The translations under genes and the position numbers were made by a program. From NCBI RefSeq assembly GCF_016864375.1, contig NZ_CP069354.1:1922001-1986000 (forward strand): a stretch of DNA of 64,000 bases. The letters are read 5' to 3'. The notes under the pieces were generated by a model, which was not told the DNA's origin, searched no databases, and worked only from the letters and a program-made list of their open reading frames with translations. This DNA is from Microvirga sp. VF16. Lineage in GTDB: Bacteria > Pseudomonadota > Alphaproteobacteria > Rhizobiales > Beijerinckiaceae. Of the stretch, positions 15,212 through 24,248 are shown in pieces (the stretch's first letter is position 1; the number at the start of each line of letters is the position of its first letter).

Positions 15212-16008
15212 CTGCCGGTAAAGACCGGATGGCGCTTTTCCAGGAACGCATTGCGTCCCTCAGCGGCATCGGCACTGTCAAAGCATTGATCGGCGAGGGT
15301 GATCGGATCGACATCGGGGTGCATTACGCCAACTGCCTCGTCGATGGCTGCCTTGGCGGCTTTGATCGTCAGGGGCGCATTCGCCGCAATCGTCTTAGCC
15401 AGGGCCAGGACGTGGGCTTCCAGTTGATCCTCCGTCACAACCCGCTGCACCACGCCCAGGCGTGCGGCCTCCTGCGCATCGATACGCCTTGCGGTGAAGA
15501 AAAGATCCTTCGCGGCCGGAGCACCGACGGATGCCGTCACGAGCTTCATGGCGCCCGGCGGGTAGCCGATCCCGAGTCGTGCTGCCGGGATGCCGAAAAT
15601 GGCACTCTCGGAGGCCACGCGCAGGTCGCAGGAGAGGGCGAGGCCGAAGCCGCCTCCCAGGCAGAAGCCGCGGATCATGGCGACGACGGGCTTCGAGCAA
15701 TGGGCGACCGCCCAGAAGGCGGCCTCGTTGGTGGCCTCGTACAGCCTTCCGCCCTCGGCATCGGCACGCAAGGTCGCGAACTCGCCGATATCGGCGCCGG
15801 AGGCGAAGGATTCCTGCCCCGCTCCCCTTAAGACGACCACGCGCACCTGCGGGTCCTGATCGAGTGCTCCCATGATGTCGGGAAAGGCTTTCCACATCTC
15901 CAGGTCGAGCGCGTTGTGCTTGGATGGGTTGTCTATGGCCAGGGTCGCAATGCCGCCGGAAAGCGAAACGACAAGCTTGGACGTCGACGGCGAAAAAGAG
16001 TAGGTCAT
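15208..16008 (-). CDS. Enoyl-CoA hydratase/isomerase family protein lacking both hydratase glutamates
   Basis: Crotonase-fold protein, 266 residues. The oxyanion-hole segments are intact (FASGADI 68-74; GFCLGGGFG 114-122). However, the two catalytic glutamates of enoyl-CoA hydratase are replaced: G122 where the family has GGGxE, and A142 in IPAARLG where it has PE. It is therefore unlikely to hydrate enoyl-CoA by the usual mechanism and may catalyse another crotonase reaction or be inactive. Ends tail-to-tail with the methyltransferase gene. Confidence 0.85.
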   Translation of the reverse strand: MTYSFSPSTSKLVVSLSGGIATLAIDNPSKHNALDLEMWKAFPDIMGALDQDPQVRVVVLRGAGQESFASGADIGEFATLRADAEGGRLYEATNEAAFWAVAHCSKPVVAMIRGFCLGGGFGLALSCDLRVASESAIFGIPAARLGIGYPPGAMKLVTASVGAPAAKDLFFTARRIDAQEAARLGVVQRVVTEDQLEAHVLALAKTIAANAPLTIKAAKAAIDEAVGVMHPDVDPITLADQCFDSADAAEGRNAFLEKRHPVFTGS

Positions 16009-16088
16009 GGCTCGCGTGGATCTATGGTAAGGGGCTTGGGCTTCTTATCTATGCTTAAGGCGATAAAGAAGCCGGCAAGGAGACTATC

Positions 16089-16925
16089 ATGACACAGACG
16101 CGTCTGAAGCCAGGAGCTCCGGATGCCGTGGCCGGAAAGGTCGATCCGATCTGGAGCCGCTTGCGCTCGGAGGCCGAGGCCATCGTTCAGGCCGAGCCGG
16201 CTATCGCGGGTTTCGTGCTCAGCGCCATCCTGCATCAGCCGAGCCTGGAAGCTGCGGTCATTCACCGGGTCGCCTCGCGCTTAGGGCATGTGGCTGTACC
16301 AGCCGATATCATCGAGCAGATCTTCCTCGAAGCCATTGAGGATGACAGGACCATCGGAGCGGCCTTCCGGGCGGACATCAGCGCGGTCATGGACCGTGAT
16401 CCGGTTGTCACCCGTGCCATCGAACCCGTGCTCTATTTCAAGGGCTTCCACGCCATTCAGACCCACCGACTGGCTCATTGGCTTTGGAAAAGAGGGCGGC
16501 AGGATTTCGCGCTCTATCTCCAGAGCCGCTCCTCCGACACGTTCCAGACGGACATCCACCCGGCGGCCCAGATCGGCCGCGGCATCTTCCTCGATCATGC
16601 TACGGGTCTTGTCGTGGGTGCCACCGCCGTCATCGAGGACAATGTCTCGATGCTGCAGGATGTGACGCTCGGCGGCACCGGCAAGGAACGCGGCGACCGG
16701 CATCCCAAGATTCGGCATGGCGTCCTGATCGGAGCCGGCGCCAAGATCCTCGGCAATATCGAGGTCGGCCATTGCGCCAGAATCGCTGCAGGATCCGTGG
16801 TTCTCAAGCCTGTGCCCCATAATGCCACGGTGGCCGGTGTTCCGGCGAAGGTCATCGGTACGGCCGGATGCGAAGAGCCTGCCCGCTCCATGGATCATTG
16901 CTTCTCGGAGATGGACGGAATCTGA
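16089..16925 (+). CDS. cysE: Serine O-acetyltransferase
   Basis: First step of cysteine synthesis: L-serine plus acetyl-CoA gives O-acetylserine. 278 residues; N-terminal helical domain, then left-handed beta-helix with hexapeptide repeats. DIHPAAQIGRG (D155) and LDHATG (H170) match the catalytic Asp and His of E. coli CysE, and TLGGTGKERGDRHPKI is the acetyl-CoA/serine site loop. The C-terminus extends past the VPAKVIG segment by about 25 residues. AAGGAGA ribosome site. The DUF3126 gene follows, as commonly seen in Hyphomicrobiales. Confidence 0.95.
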   Translation: MTQTRLKPGAPDAVAGKVDPIWSRLRSEAEAIVQAEPAIAGFVLSAILHQPSLEAAVIHRVASRLGHVAVPADIIEQIFLEAIEDDRTIGAAFRADISAVMDRDPVVTRAIEPVLYFKGFHAIQTHRLAHWLWKRGRQDFALYLQSRSSDTFQTDIHPAAQIGRGIFLDHATGLVVGATAVIEDNVSMLQDVTLGGTGKERGDRHPKIRHGVLIGAGAKILGNIEVGHCARIAAGSVVLKPVPHNATVAGVPAKVIGTAGCEEPARSMDHCFSEMDGI

Positions 16926-17016
16926 GGGCAGGGCTCCCTTCGGGACCTAACCCCGCTTGCTCGCGTTTGCCGGGCATGGCAAGTGCAGCTTCCGTAAAAT
17001 CAAGAAAGGACCTGTA

Positions 17017-17229
17017 GTGGACAAAACCGAGATGGCTAAAGTCGAGCGCTATCTGCGCCAGACCTTTGCGAACCACTCGATCCGCGTCGTCGGTCGCCCG
17101 AAAAAGGCCGATTCGGCGGAAGTTTACATCGGTGAGGAATTCGTCGGCGTGCTCTTCCTCGACGATGAAGATGGGGACCGCTCCTACAACTTCACCATGG
17201 CCATCCTCGATACGGATCTCGAGGACTAG
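17017..17229 (+). CDS. DUF3126 family protein
   Basis: 70 residues, GTG start with AGAAAGGA six bases upstream. Alpha-beta protein (VERYLRQTFANHSIRVV, then EVYIGEEFVGVLFLDDEDGD and SYNFTMAILDTDL). Matches the DUF3126 family, which is usually found next to cysE in Hyphomicrobiales. Function unknown; the context suggests a link to sulfur assimilation, but this is only an association. Confidence 0.85.
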   Translation: MDKTEMAKVERYLRQTFANHSIRVVGRPKKADSAEVYIGEEFVGVLFLDDEDGDRSYNFTMAILDTDLED

Positions 17230-17286
17230 GCAATCTTCCGCAGCAGGGCCTTCCCAGGTTCTGCTGTTTTTCTTTTTGGACATGCG

Positions 17287-17817
17287 ATGCCGATCTACAG
17301 CCTCGACGACAGCGCCCCCATTCTTCCTTCGCCTGACCGCTTCTGGATCGCTCCGGACGCTCATGTGATCGGCAAGGTGCGCTTGGGGCTGGATGTGGGT
17401 GTCTGGTTCGGAGCCGTGCTACGCGGCGACAACGAGCTGATCGATATCGGCGAGGGCACGAATATCCAGGAAGGGGCTTTGCTCCATACGGATATGGGTG
17501 CGCCCCTCACCGTCGGGACAGGGTGCACCATCGGGCACAAGGCCATCCTGCATGGTTGCACGATCGGCGAGAACTCCCTGATCGGCATGGGAGCCACGAT
17601 CCTCAATCACGCCCGCATCGGTGCGAATTGCCTGGTGGGCGCCAATGCGCTGGTCACCGAAGGCAAGGAATTTCCCGACAATTCGCTGATCGTCGGCGCG
17701 CCGGCCAAGGCTATTCGCGCGCTTGATGCGGATGCAATCGATCGGCTTCGCTGGTCGGCCAGGAACTACGTGGACAATTGGAAGCGCTTCGCAAAAGGAA
17801 TGAGGCGGATCGACTGA
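17287..17817 (+). CDS. Gamma-carbonic-anhydrase family protein
   Basis: 176 residues, left-handed beta-helix of hexapeptide repeats followed by a C-terminal helix. Three metal-binding histidines H67, H84 and H89 (LLHTD, IGHKAILHG) plus R46, D48 and Q61 (VLRGDN, IQEGA) match the gamma-carbonic anhydrase site. Whether it hydrates CO2 or acts in another role, as several YrdA/PaaY relatives do, is not decided by sequence. Same direction as DUF3126; a bidirectional terminator follows. Confidence 0.9.
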   Translation: MPIYSLDDSAPILPSPDRFWIAPDAHVIGKVRLGLDVGVWFGAVLRGDNELIDIGEGTNIQEGALLHTDMGAPLTVGTGCTIGHKAILHGCTIGENSLIGMGATILNHARIGANCLVGANALVTEGKEFPDNSLIVGAPAKAIRALDADAIDRLRWSARNYVDNWKRFAKGMRRID

Positions 17818-17842
17818 TCCGCCTCGAATAAAGCTGATCCCG

Positions 17843-17879
17843 AAAAGAAAAACCGGCGTCTTGCGCCGGTTTTTCTTTT
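17843..17879. terminator. Bidirectional Rho-independent terminator
   Basis: AAAAGAAAAACCGGCG / CGCCGGTTTTTCTTTT, a 16-bp perfect stem with a five-base loop. U-runs on both strands serve the convergent carbonic-anhydrase-like and transglutaminase-like genes. Confidence 0.9.
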
Positions 17880-18501
17880 AGCGGTTTGCGGTGGTGGTCG
17901 GCGATGAGACGATGCCGCCGAGGGACACCCAGCCGATTGCGTCCTGGCTCTCGCGTTTGACGTAGACGTAGCCGGTGCGGTGCCAGGGGAGAACCGACGA
18001 GGTCTTGTTGTCGAGGACGAAGTCGCCCCGGTTGGTGCGTACCATCAGCACGGCGTGGCCTTCGCCCAACTCGTCGATCACGACGGTCATGCGCATGGCG
18101 CGGCGGGGCAGGCCTGCCTCGGCAAGAAGCCGGCGCTTCAGGAGCTGGAAATCCTCGCAATCGCCGCGGCCGTCATCGGGGAAGCCCCAAATATCGACGA
18201 CCCCCCAGTGATCCGCATCCGTCACGGCCTTGATGCTGGAATTCACGCGCTGATTCACGGAGACGATCGTCTTCCAGACTTGGGGGGTCAGGTCGATCGT
18301 ATCGGACTCCGCCACATTCACGGTGCATTCGGAGCGAAAATTCTCGCAAAACTGTGACCAGCCCAGAAGCGGCTTGGCAGTGCCGATGCTCGTAATCGGA
18401 GCGCTCGAAACGGGCAGGGCGGCCACGGTTTGGGCTTGGGCGGTTGTACCGATAAACAGGAGAGACAGACCGAGAAGAGCTGTTTTAATGAACGTGCTCA
18501 C
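17878..18501 (-). CDS. Transglutaminase-like cysteine proteinase (BTLCP family)
   Basis: Periplasmic protein with a transglutaminase-like papain fold. Catalytic Cys in GRGDCEDFQLLKR, His in GEGHAVLMV and Asp in FVLDNKTSS are all present. The GTG at 18501 is chosen because it starts a clean signal peptide (STFIKTALLGLSLLF, cleavage after TTAQA) and lies downstream of the predicted CtrA and EcfG signals. An ATG at 18561 would add 20 residues. BTLCP proteins are often linked to secretion or adhesin processing (LapG-like); no LapD partner is nearby. Confidence 0.85.
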   Translation of the reverse strand: MSTFIKTALLGLSLLFIGTTAQAQTVAALPVSSAPITSIGTAKPLLGWSQFCENFRSECTVNVAESDTIDLTPQVWKTIVSVNQRVNSSIKAVTDADHWGVVDIWGFPDDGRGDCEDFQLLKRRLLAEAGLPRRAMRMTVVIDELGEGHAVLMVRTNRGDFVLDNKTSSVLPWHRTGYVYVKRESQDAIGWVSLGGIVSSPTTTANR

Positions 18502-18575
18502 AGAGGCTGGCTTCTCATTTACGCCACAGAAAAGGCCATTCTTGAAATAATCCTGCCGCATGCCCCACCAGCCGG

Positions 18576-18591
18576 TTAACGTTCTTTTAAC
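18576..18591 (-). promoter_or_regulatory. CtrA-binding box
   Basis: TTAA-N7-TTAAC at 18576-18591, an exact match to the binding site of the cell-cycle regulator CtrA. It lies about 75-90 bases upstream of the GTG start of the BTLCP gene. Confidence 0.5.
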
Positions 18592-18642
18592 CAAACTGAC
18601 ATGGTTGCATTTTCGGCTCAAGTGGAAAGTAAAAGGTGAGTT

Positions 18643-18667
18643 AACGCGTCGCGGCTCGACCGGTTCC
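18643..18667 (-). promoter_or_regulatory. EcfG-type general stress promoter
   Basis: On the minus strand GGAAC (18667-18663), 16 bases, CGTT (18646-18643): an exact EcfG consensus directed at the BTLCP gene. Confidence 0.6.
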
Positions 18668-18853
18668 ATTATGGTTAACAAAAACTTCGAGCGTCCGAAA
18701 AGAGGGAGGAAAGATTTCCTCTGAGGCAAGCTTGGTTGTTGCTAATCTGTTGGTTTTTCTCGACTGCGGGCCCAGATTGGGGCTAGCTCAGAAATTGAAT
18801 CGAACGCCGTCGGCACAAGGATTTAAGCCGGCTGCCAGACAAAAAAGTTTTTC

Positions 18854-19669
18854 ATGTCTCCACACGCGCCCCGCCTCCGAGAGCCGATCCTCAACCTGCC
18901 GGCTGTGATCACCCTGTGCCTAGCAGTACTGATTGGCATCCACGCCTTCCGGATGCTTCTGTCCGATGAAACGGACTTCACCGTGATCATCGATTGGGCC
19001 GTGATTCCGGCACGCTGGTCCGTGGCCTTCGGGGGTGTTCAGGTCGACGAGATCATGAGATCCCTGCGCGAGGGTGTGCCGGAGGATACGGTCACGCCGA
19101 TGATGGCATTGGCACAATACGTTCTAGCCAATGAGGAAGGGCGGCCCTGGATCGCGCTGTCCTATGCCTTCCTTCATGGCTCCTGGGCCCACGTGCTCAT
19201 CAACAGCGTCTGGCTTGCCGCTTTCGGCACTCCTATCGTCAGGCGATGCGGCGGTGGACGGTTCTTCATCCTGTTGGCGGCCTCCGCCGTGTGCGGAGCC
19301 GTGTTCTATGCCGTCATGAATCCCTTGCAGATCCTGCCGATGATTGGCGCGTCCGGGGCCGTGTCGGGCCTAATGGCAGCAGCCTCCTGGTTCATGTTTG
19401 CCCCGGCCTCATGGCATTGGGAAGGGCGCATAACGCAGCCGCACGAGCGGCCCCGCGAGACCCTGGGGCACATGGTGCGCAACCGTCAGGTTCTGATCTT
19501 CCTTGGGATCTGGTTTGCCGCAAACTATGTGTTCGCCTTCGTCCAGCCCTTGGGGCTCATGGATGCGAGCATCGCCTGGGAGGCTCATATCGGTGGCTTC
19601 CTGGCCGGTCTCGTCATTTTCCCGCTGCTGGACCCACTTCCCGCACGGCCAAGCCGCATCTCGGCTTGA
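18854..19669 (+). CDS. Rhomboid family intramembrane serine protease
   Basis: 271 residues with about six or seven membrane helices. Catalytic serine S167 in IGASGAVSG and catalytic His H245 in EAHIGGFLAG; the oxyanion segment HGSWAHVLINS (108-118) is also present. Cleaves membrane proteins within the bilayer; substrate unknown. Divergent from the BTLCP gene with about 350 bases between start codons, and followed in the same direction by a CBS-domain gene. Confidence 0.92.
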   Translation: MSPHAPRLREPILNLPAVITLCLAVLIGIHAFRMLLSDETDFTVIIDWAVIPARWSVAFGGVQVDEIMRSLREGVPEDTVTPMMALAQYVLANEEGRPWIALSYAFLHGSWAHVLINSVWLAAFGTPIVRRCGGGRFFILLAASAVCGAVFYAVMNPLQILPMIGASGAVSGLMAAASWFMFAPASWHWEGRITQPHERPRETLGHMVRNRQVLIFLGIWFAANYVFAFVQPLGLMDASIAWEAHIGGFLAGLVIFPLLDPLPARPSRISA

Positions 19670-19805
19670 AACCGACACCGTTTGCCCCAATCATCGTAAT
19701 ACTGACGTAGGGTTCTCACCCATTGTCATGGGATAGGTTCCCGACTTCAGTCTTGCGGATACGAGGGCTGACGGTCCTCGCCGTTCGCACAACGGGAGGG
19801 AATAA

Positions 19806-20237
19806 ATGATCGTCAATCGAATCCTTTCGCTCAAAGGCCGGGATGTCGCCACCATCGAGCCGGGCCGATCCTTGAGCGAAGCGGCCAGGATTCTCGCAGA
19901 ACGCAGAATAGGTGCCCTTCTTATCGTCGACGGCCACCGGCCCGTCACCGGCATCATCTCCGAGCGCGACATCGTGCGCGCCGTTGCTACGCAAGGTGCG
20001 AAAGCCCTGGACGAGCCTGTCTCCCGTTTCATGACCGAGAAGGTCGTAACCTGCACGGGCGAGACATCCATTAACGACGTGATGGAACTCATGACCCAGC
20101 AGAAGTTCCGTCACATCCCGGTCGTCGAGAGCGGACGCCTGACCGGCATCGTCTCCATTGGAGACGTGGTGAAGCTGCGCCTTGAAGAGGTCGAGGCTGA
20201 AGCTCAGGCGATCAAGGAATATATCGCGACGGCCTGA
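19806..20237 (+). CDS. CBS-domain-pair protein
   Basis: 143 residues composed of two CBS motifs in tandem (ALLIVDGHRPVTGIISERDI and HIPVVESGRLTGIVSIGDV), forming one Bateman module that usually binds adenine nucleotides. A C-terminal helix of about 20 residues follows. GGGAGGG ribosome site. It ends one base before the stop of the convergent patatin gene. Target enzyme unknown. Confidence 0.9.
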   Translation: MIVNRILSLKGRDVATIEPGRSLSEAARILAERRIGALLIVDGHRPVTGIISERDIVRAVATQGAKALDEPVSRFMTEKVVTCTGETSINDVMELMTQQKFRHIPVVESGRLTGIVSIGDVVKLRLEEVEAEAQAIKEYIATA

Positions 20238-21248
20238 TTAGCCTGTCTGGGTTTCCTGCAGCAATTCGAGAATATCCGGCAGGGCACGCTCCGTGGCCTG
20301 CCGTCCCAGGGCGATGCATTCCAGGGCCCGGTGAAACTCGAACAGGCCCATCTTGGCGAGCTTCGGCGCTACCATGATATCGGGCGGGTCTCCGGCGAGC
20401 CGCGAGCGAGCGATGCGGTCCTGGGTAATGTTGAAGGCATCGACCATCACCGTGGCAAGACCAGGCGCATTCGGCTTGCGCGGCTTGTCTCCTCGAGATC
20501 CTGGGAAGATACCCCAGCGCCGGGGCGCTTCATCGATGGCGTCCTCGATCTCCTGCTCGTCGCTCGTCCCGGCATCGTAGGATTGGATGACGGTCCCGCG
20601 CACGCGCACCTCGCCGTTGAGATTCACGCAGATGACGATATCCGCGCCGAGCGCGCGGGCGGCAGTGATCGGGATCGGGTTGACCAGGGCGCCGTCCATA
20701 AGCCAGCGGCCGCCGATCATGACCGGATCGAACACGCCGGGGAGGGCGTAGGAAGCCCGCATGGCCTGGACGAGAGGGCCGCGGGTCAGCCAGATCTCAT
20801 GCCCGCTCACGAGCTCGGTCGCGATGGTGCAGAACTTGATCGGCAAAGTCTCGACCCTTCGGTCCGTCAGATCCTGATCCAGCAGGCGTTGCAGGCGCCC
20901 GCCGCCAATGAGGCCTGCGCCGCTGAAATGGAAATCGAGAAGGCCCATGACCCGCCGTTTGGTCAGGGACAGGGCGAAAGCCTCCAACTCGTCGAGCTTG
21001 CCGGCCGCATAGCAGCCGCCGACCACGGCGCCGATAGAGGAGCCGGCAATCACGTCCGGAACGATGCCGGCTTCGGTAAGGACGCGCAGCACGCCGATAT
21101 GGGACCAGCCGCGCGCTGCGCCGCCGCCCAAGGCCAGGCCGATTCTTGCTTTCGTCCGGATTTCGCGCTCGGCCGGTGACTTGATCTCGACCGCTCCTCC
21201 GCCACCCCCTGATCCGGCGCTGCGCCGGGCAATCCCGTCCCACAACAT
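20238..21248 (-). CDS. Patatin-like phospholipase
   Basis: 336 residues. Oxyanion loop GGGAARG (41-47), nucleophile S71 in GSSIG, and Asp D185 in LMDGALVNP form the Ser-Asp dyad of patatins. The arrangement corresponds to the bacterial RssA/NTE-like group. The N-terminus has a glycine-rich segment (GSGGGGG). No signal peptide. Tail-to-tail with the CBS gene with no spacer. Confidence 0.9.
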   Translation of the reverse strand: MLWDGIARRSAGSGGGGGAVEIKSPAEREIRTKARIGLALGGGAARGWSHIGVLRVLTEAGIVPDVIAGSSIGAVVGGCYAAGKLDELEAFALSLTKRRVMGLLDFHFSGAGLIGGGRLQRLLDQDLTDRRVETLPIKFCTIATELVSGHEIWLTRGPLVQAMRASYALPGVFDPVMIGGRWLMDGALVNPIPITAARALGADIVICVNLNGEVRVRGTVIQSYDAGTSDEQEIEDAIDEAPRRWGIFPGSRGDKPRKPNAPGLATVMVDAFNITQDRIARSRLAGDPPDIMVAPKLAKMGLFEFHRALECIALGRQATERALPDILELLQETQTG

Positions 21249-21336
21249 TGATCACTCCAAGGCCTTGCTTCCTATTCATGCCAACCCGCTATGAAAGCCG
21301 CATGAATGGTCCCCTCAAGTTTCAAGTAGGACTGGT

Positions 21337-22491
21337 TCAGGAAAACTGAACAGTGGAGCGCTGCAAAGCCCGCTGCGACAAAATGATGATGACGAAGGTG
21401 AAGCCGATAAGGAGGCCCAGCATTACGCGAAGGCTGAAGATTTCTCCGCCGAATCCGATCAACGGGGGGCCGAGCAGCAGGCCGCCATACCCCAAAGTTG
21501 CCACCATGGCGACACCCATGCTCGGCGGAAAATCCTTCATCTGGCCTGCTGTGCTGAACAGGACCGGTACCGTGTTGGCAAGACCGATGCCGACCAGGGC
21601 GAAGCCGATGGAGGCGGGCAGGGGGTGCGGAACGAGCATGGCGAGCGCGAGACCGAGGGCCGAGAGCAGTGCTCCCAGCTGCAGTGTGCGAACGCGGCCG
21701 AGATGTCGGACAACGAAATCGCCCATGAAGCGGCAGATTGTCATGGCGAGGGAGAATGCGGCGAACCCCGTGACGGCAGCCTCCAGGCTCGCGCCGGCCT
21801 CGGTCTGGAGATAGATCGCCGTCCAGTCGACCATGGCACCCTCGACGATGAAGCAGAACATGGCGAGCACCGCGAGAAGGATGACGCTCCCCCGTGGCCA
21901 GGCAAAGCCATGACCCTCGACGGCCCGCTCTTTTTCGCCGAGCGTCCAGAAGGCCGCCAGCAGGAAGAGGAAACCCATCCCAAGGGAGGAGAGCACGAGC
22001 GTCGGCACGATCCCGACATCGAGAGCGATGAGGAGGCCGGACGCTCCGGCTCCTGCCAGACCGCCCAGGCTGAAGAAGGCATGGAAGGAGGACATGATCG
22101 CCGAGCCCCAGGCCTTCTCGACCACCGTCGCATTGGTGTTCATGGCGATGTCCATGGTGCCGTTGCAGGCCCCGGCCACGAGGGCGGCTGCGACGAAGAA
22201 GCTCAGGTTCGGAGAAAGGCCCGGGAGGATCAGGGTCGTCGCAAAGGAAAAGGCAGCGATCAGCGTCATGGGGCGGCTGCCGACCATCACCACAGCCCAG
22301 CCGATGATCGGCATGAGTGCTACTGCGCCGAGGGAGAAGGCCAGGAGACCGAGGCTGAGCTGGCCATCGGACAGGCCGAGCGATTCCTTGAACCGAGGAA
22401 GCTGAGCCGCCCAAGTGCCGATGCCGAAGCCGTTGCCGAAGAAGATGGCGCTGGCGGCCGCCCGCGCAGGGAGAAGGTCACGTCGTGTCAT
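21337..22491 (-). CDS. MFS transporter
   Basis: 384 residues with about 12 transmembrane helices. Fits the fucose-permease/YbjJ-like branch of the major facilitator superfamily (FGNGFGIGTWAAQLPRFKE at the start, GACNGTMDIAMNT in helix 4-5). GGAAGG ribosome site four bases before the ATG. Substrate not predictable from sequence; direction may be import of a sugar or export. Confidence 0.88.
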   Translation of the reverse strand: MTRRDLLPARAAASAIFFGNGFGIGTWAAQLPRFKESLGLSDGQLSLGLLAFSLGAVALMPIIGWAVVMVGSRPMTLIAAFSFATTLILPGLSPNLSFFVAAALVAGACNGTMDIAMNTNATVVEKAWGSAIMSSFHAFFSLGGLAGAGASGLLIALDVGIVPTLVLSSLGMGFLFLLAAFWTLGEKERAVEGHGFAWPRGSVILLAVLAMFCFIVEGAMVDWTAIYLQTEAGASLEAAVTGFAAFSLAMTICRFMGDFVVRHLGRVRTLQLGALLSALGLALAMLVPHPLPASIGFALVGIGLANTVPVLFSTAGQMKDFPPSMGVAMVATLGYGGLLLGPPLIGFGGEIFSLRVMLGLLIGFTFVIIILSQRALQRSTVQFS

Positions 22492-22574
22492 CGGGCCTTC
22501 CTAACCCGGACAGGCCGAAACTGCACCCGTTTCCTGGACGATGGCAGCCTTGCTTTTTTGCAGGGCTGTGAACC

Positions 22575-22991
22575 TCAATCGATGACGAGGTGGGGCTTGC
22601 CGCCGGAGGTCTCGACCTTCCGGTAGAAGCAGGACCGGCGCCCGGTGTGGCAGCAGCCGCCATCACCTGCGACCTGCACCTTGAGAAGAAGAGCATCCTG
22701 GTCGCAATCGACCCGCATCTCCCTGACCGCCTGGATCTGCCCGCTGGTTGCGCCCTTGTGCCAGAGCTCTCCACGCGAGCGGGACCAGTACCAAGCTTCG
22801 CCGGTCTCGATCGTCCTGGCCAAAGCTTCTGCATTCATATGGGCGACCATGAGGATTTCGCCGGTCGCGACATCCGTCGTGATGCAGGTGATCAGCCCGT
22901 CCGCTCCGAAGCGAGGGGACAGGACCGTTCCCTCCTCAAGTTCGGCCTTGGAGCCAGGCGAGGGGAAAAGAGTGGATGGCGACGGGTTCAT
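22575..22991 (-). CDS. hisI: Phosphoribosyl-AMP cyclohydrolase
   Basis: Third step of histidine synthesis: opens the purine ring of phosphoribosyl-AMP. 138 residues. Contains the metal site DCDQDALLL (95-103) and the zinc cysteines in [14 protein letters not shown] (C113/C114, C121), plus the signature [14 protein letters not shown]. Stand-alone HisI without the HisE pyrophosphohydrolase, as usual in alphaproteobacteria. GAGG ribosome site; lies 8 bases after folE in the same direction. Confidence 0.96.
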   Translation of the reverse strand: MNPSPSTLFPSPGSKAELEEGTVLSPRFGADGLITCITTDVATGEILMVAHMNAEALARTIETGEAWYWSRSRGELWHKGATSGQIQAVREMRVDCDQDALLLKVQVAGDGGCCHTGRRSCFYRKVETSGGKPHLVID

Positions 22992-22999
22992 AGAAGACC

Positions 23000-23632
23000 T
23001 CAGCCCCGGCTCCGTACAAGGGTCAGGAAGCGCACCTGTTCGGCCGGATCTTCCTTGAAGACGCCGGTGAACTGCGTGGTCAGCGTGAGAGCGCCTGCCT
23101 TCTGGATGCCGCGCATGGACATGCACATATGCTCGGCCTCGATCATGACCGCCACGCCGCGCGGCTCAAGCGCCTCGACCATCGCTTTAGCGATCTGGGA
23201 TGTCATCGACTCCTGCGTCTGCAGGCGGCGGGCATAGGCGTCGACGAGGCGGGCGAGCTTGGACAAACCGACGACGCCCTTCGTGGGATAATAAGCCACA
23301 TGCGCCACCCCAAAGAAAGGCACCATATGGTGTTCGCAATGGGAGTAGAAGGGAATATCGCGCACGAGCACGATATCGTCATAGCCTTCGACTTCGGCGA
23401 AGATCTTGTCGAGGATCTCCGATGGATCCTCGTCGTAACCGGAGTAGAACTCCCTGAAGGCCTTGGCGACGCGCTTGGGCGTGTCCTGCAGACCTTCGCG
23501 GGTCGGGTCATCGCCAGCCCAACGGATCAGGGTGCGAACCGCCGCTTCGGCTTCTTCCCGGGAGGGAGACGCAACTGGCTTGTCGGCGGCTGTCGTCAGA
23601 CGCGTGGACAGGGACTTAACCACATCACTCAC
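23000..23632 (-). CDS. folE: GTP cyclohydrolase I
   Basis: Converts GTP to dihydroneopterin triphosphate, the first step of folate synthesis. 210 residues. Zinc ligands C99, H102 and C170 ([17 protein letters not shown]), GTP-binding [20 protein letters not shown] and the DTPKRV signature are all present. First gene of a two-gene unit with hisI and divergent from the NifU-like gene. Confidence 0.97.
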   Translation of the reverse strand: MSDVVKSLSTRLTTAADKPVASPSREEAEAAVRTLIRWAGDDPTREGLQDTPKRVAKAFREFYSGYDEDPSEILDKIFAEVEGYDDIVLVRDIPFYSHCEHHMVPFFGVAHVAYYPTKGVVGLSKLARLVDAYARRLQTQESMTSQIAKAMVEALEPRGVAVMIEAEHMCMSMRGIQKAGALTLTTQFTGVFKEDPAEQVRFLTLVRSRG

Positions 23633-23759
23633 GTGGAGCCTCTTTTCTCAACTTTTCTAAACCGAGGAAGCTTGGCAGCCCGGCAGTTTCTATTTTCTTT
23701 CCAGACAGTGCCATAATGACCGCTGTCGCAGAACTCTATCACAGTGCTTATATAGGTAT

Positions 23760-24248
23760 ATGAGCACATTCCCAACCGTCATGTCACAGGCCGATATGCT
23801 GAACGACATCTACAGCCGACGTATCCTTGAGCTGGCCGCCGATATTCCGCATCTGGGACGGCTGGCCGAGCCCGATGCGTCTGCGACGGCCCGGTCCAAG
23901 CTCTGCGGCTCGACCGTTACGGTCGATGTGAAGCTCAAAGGCAATGTCGTGACGGCTTTCGCCCATGACGTAAAGGCTTGCGCGTTGGGTCAAGCCTCAT
24001 CGTCGATCATGGGGCGGAATATAATCGGCGCGACCATAGCGGAGCTTCGCGACATTCGCGATGCGGCAACTCGTCTGCTCAAAGCTGGCGGGGAATCCCC
24101 TCAAGGCAAATGGGAAGAGCTTAAGGTGCTGGAACCTTTGCAAGATTACAAGGCCCGTCATGCCTCGATCCTCCTGACATTCGACGCAGTCGTGGATGCG
24201 CTTGGCCAAGTCGAGGCACAGCGTCGAGAGCGTGGGATAAATGCCTAA
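23760..24248 (+). CDS. NifU/SufU-like iron-sulfur scaffold protein
   Basis: 162 residues of the NifU N-terminal (IscU-like) fold. Two of the three cluster cysteines are present (KLCGST and KACALGQASSS); the third position reads KARHASILL, so the last Cys is replaced as in many alphaproteobacterial homologues. The start is uncertain: no ribosome site precedes 23760, and ATGs at 23781 and 23796 are alternatives. The next gene, yidD, overlaps its stop by eight bases. Confidence 0.85.
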   Translation: MSTFPTVMSQADMLNDIYSRRILELAADIPHLGRLAEPDASATARSKLCGSTVTVDVKLKGNVVTAFAHDVKACALGQASSSIMGRNIIGATIAELRDIRDAATRLLKAGGESPQGKWEELKVLEPLQDYKARHASILLTFDAVVDALGQVEAQRRERGINA

